Shown here piece after piece: positions 44,630 through 46,002 of a stretch of DNA of 46,002 nucleotides; within the stretch, counting starts at the first letter, position 1; each line of letters starts with the position of its first letter. Under the pieces are notes generated by a model. It saw only the letters and a list, made by a program, of their open reading frames with translations, was not told where the DNA came from and ran no database searches. The position numbers were made by a program, and so were the translations under genes. Source of the DNA: a candidate division FCPU426 bacterium (GTDB lineage Bacteria; Oederibacteriota; Muellerivitia; Muellerivitales; Muellerivitaceae); assembly GCA_030038835.1 (NCBI GenBank), contig JASHQZ010000153.1:1-46002 (forward strand), given 5' to 3'.

Positions 44630-44905
44630 TTGACCAAAAGCGAATTGTTGGGGACGTTGGCGAACGAAACGGGCTTGAAAAAGAAGGATGTGGACAATGT
44701 TCTTCAGGCCTTGAGGAGCACGATTTACAAGACTTTGAAAAAAGAATACAAAATCAAGCTGGATGGCTTGGGCGTATTCCAATTAAAAGACCGCAAAGCC
44801 CGGATGGCCCGGAATCCCCGTACCGGTGAGATGGTCAATGTTCCGGCCAAGAAAGTCGTCAAATTCCGCGTGCTGAAAGATTTAAAGGAAGCCGTCCTGT
44901 CGTAA
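44630..44905 (+). CDS. HU/IHF-family DNA-binding protein
   Basis: TTG start after AGGAGGTG; TKSELLGTLANETGLKKKDVDNVLQAL...LDGLGVFQLKDRKARMARNPRTGEMVNVPAKKVVKFRVLKDLKEAV. Confidence 0.93.
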   Translation: MTKSELLGTLANETGLKKKDVDNVLQALRSTIYKTLKKEYKIKLDGLGVFQLKDRKARMARNPRTGEMVNVPAKKVVKFRVLKDLKEAVLS

Positions 44906-44933
44906 AAACATCCTCCTTTTTGTCGCCCAAAAG

Positions 44934-44971
44934 AAAGCACCCTGTTTTCGTTGAAAGCGGGGTGCTTTTTT
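44934..44971 (+). terminator. Rho-independent terminator downstream of HU
   Basis: AAAGCACCC-T-GTTTTC-GTT-GAAAGC-G-GGGTGCTTT followed by TTT. Confidence 0.92.
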
Positions 44972-45249
44972 ATTTTGAGAGACAGGTTAAGAACTTCTGC
45001 CAAAATCTCTTTTGACCTCGGAGGATTCATGCAACTCTTCCATAAAGCTGTTAAAGAGGGTGGTAGCGCCCCGCATTTTCCCGCATCATTCCAATGGGAT
45101 GGCTGGGGAGAGGGATCCCAGAGCAAAAATCATTTATTTTTGAAGGAATTTTTATCCCTTCCTCCTTGTACTCTAAGAACTCCGTGGTTCAAATGGCCTT
45201 TGTTTTGGGGTTTTGTTAAAGGCTGAAGCCCTTCGGGTGGTGGAAAACC

Positions 45250-46002
45250 ATGCGATTGAAAGTCCCATTTTCCCTTTGGAAATTGAAATATCCTTGGGGC
45301 TTCCTGGCCCTTTTGGCGTGGGTCCTCGTGGTTTTTGGCTGTTTTTTCGCTCCCCTTTTACATTCATTGAATTTCTCCAAAACGATCCTGGATGTAAGCC
45401 GTTTTCCGGCTAATCCATTTGCCCAAAAGGCGGGAATTTGGCTAGGTTGTTTCACGGCGGCGTCCACGGGACTTTGGTGCGCTGGAATTTTATGGAGTTG
45501 CGGGCGGCGCCTACGGAAATGGCTAGCCATTCCAGCTGAAAATGGGGTTTTGGGTTTAAGCCTGGATTTGGGGCTAGGATTCTTTTTGGGGGACCTCTTT
45601 TGGACGGGTTTAGGGTTGATCCGGCTTTGGGTGGAACCCCTTTGGCTGTCAGGCGGGATTGCCTTGTCGGTGTTGTCGGTGAAGGATTTGCTCAGTTTGT
45701 CCCTGAAAAACCTCGAATTCCACTTTCCACGGCGACGATCCTTCGGCATAGGAGAGGCTTGTCTGACCGTGAGTTTTGTTTATTTTGGCTTCCTTTTCGT
45801 TCATGGATTTCTTCCGGAGACTTTTTACGACTCACTGAATTATTTCCTCGGAATACCCCAATTTTGGCTTGACCGGCACGGTATCACGGACGACCCCGGC
45901 CATCTGTATTCGGGCTTTTTCCATGGCGGTTCCCTGTGTTTTATGTACGCTTTCGTCCTGGGAGGGACGGAGGGGGCCAAGATCTTAAGCGTCCTGGTTC
46001 TG
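45250..46002 (+). CDS. Truncated multi-TM membrane protein, possible GT39/PMT-like glycosyltransferase
   Basis: Open frame from ATG 45250 to window end (251 codons, no stop; not in the supplied ORF track): MRLKVPFSLWKLKYPWGFLALLAWVLVVFGCFF...ETFYDSLNYFLGIPQFWLDRHGITDDPGHLYSGFFHGGSLCFMYAFVLGG. Confidence 0.6.
   Translation, partial: MRLKVPFSLWKLKYPWGFLALLAWVLVVFGCFFAPLLHSLNFSKTILDVSRFPANPFAQKAGIWLGCFTAASTGLWCAGILWSCGRRLRKWLAIPAENGVLGLSLDLGLGFFLGDLFWTGLGLIRLWVEPLWLSGGIALSVLSVKDLLSLSLKNLEFHFPRRRSFGIGEACLTVSFVYFGFLFVHGFLPETFYDSLNYFLGIPQFWLDRHGITDDPGHLYSGFFHGGSLCFMYAFVLGGTEGAKILSVLVL

Noticed and set aside
45030-45226. 65-aa ORF MQLFHKAVKEGGSAPHFPASFQWDGWGEG... with GGAGG upstream
   Set aside because: Has a plausible RBS but no recognisable family and weak coding character; left unannotated.
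1-46002. CRISPR array, prophage, integrase/transposase, rRNA or tRNA genes
   Set aside because: No regularly spaced identical repeats, phage or transposase motifs, or tRNA/rRNA signatures were recognised on reading; tRNAscan/Infernal would be needed to exclude tRNA or small RNA formally.

Overview
A 46 kb chromosomal window from a GC-rich bacterium. I did not assign a taxon. From left to right:
(1) Housekeeping genes: msrA, a SET-domain protein, an isolated flgE-type hook gene with a sigma28-like promoter, a minus-strand ABC-2 exporter (two permeases and an ATPase), two small BON proteins, an FKBP lipoprotein, phosphofructokinase, a DUF985 cupin, a HisN/IMP-like phosphatase, a GlsB/YeaQ-like protein, a GT2 and glpK.
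(2) A nearly complete division/cell-wall (dcw) cluster from about 14.35 to 35.16 kb: mraZ - STAS - STAS - rsmH - ftsL - ftsI(PASTA) - murE - murF - mraY - murD - ftsW - murG - murC - murB - ddl - ftsQ - ftsA - ftsZ. It is followed by a polysaccharide deacetylase, an amidase and pgeF.
(3) An ogg-type glycosylase and an unusual two-component locus (degenerate NtrC-like regulator, soluble histidine kinase, atypical receiver-Fis protein), then HU and a truncated membrane glycosyltransferase-like gene.
The most interesting signals are:
- A 52-codon ORF that exactly bridges ftsA (ATGA overlap) and ftsZ (overlapping its ATG) and carries a second copy of the FtsA C-terminal WFGDSI motif.
- Two STAS proteins without the phosphorylatable serine, between mraZ and rsmH.
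- Several other small ORFs at dcw gene junctions, including a very basic Cys-rich 51-aa ORF after ftsQ.
- An NtrC-like regulator whose AAA+ domain has lost Walker A Lys, Walker B Glu, GAFTGA and one Arg finger.
- A five-box MraZ-type operator on a near-consensus promoter.
- Several families of fold-back repeats inserted between dcw genes.
All family calls come from motif reading; no database search was run.
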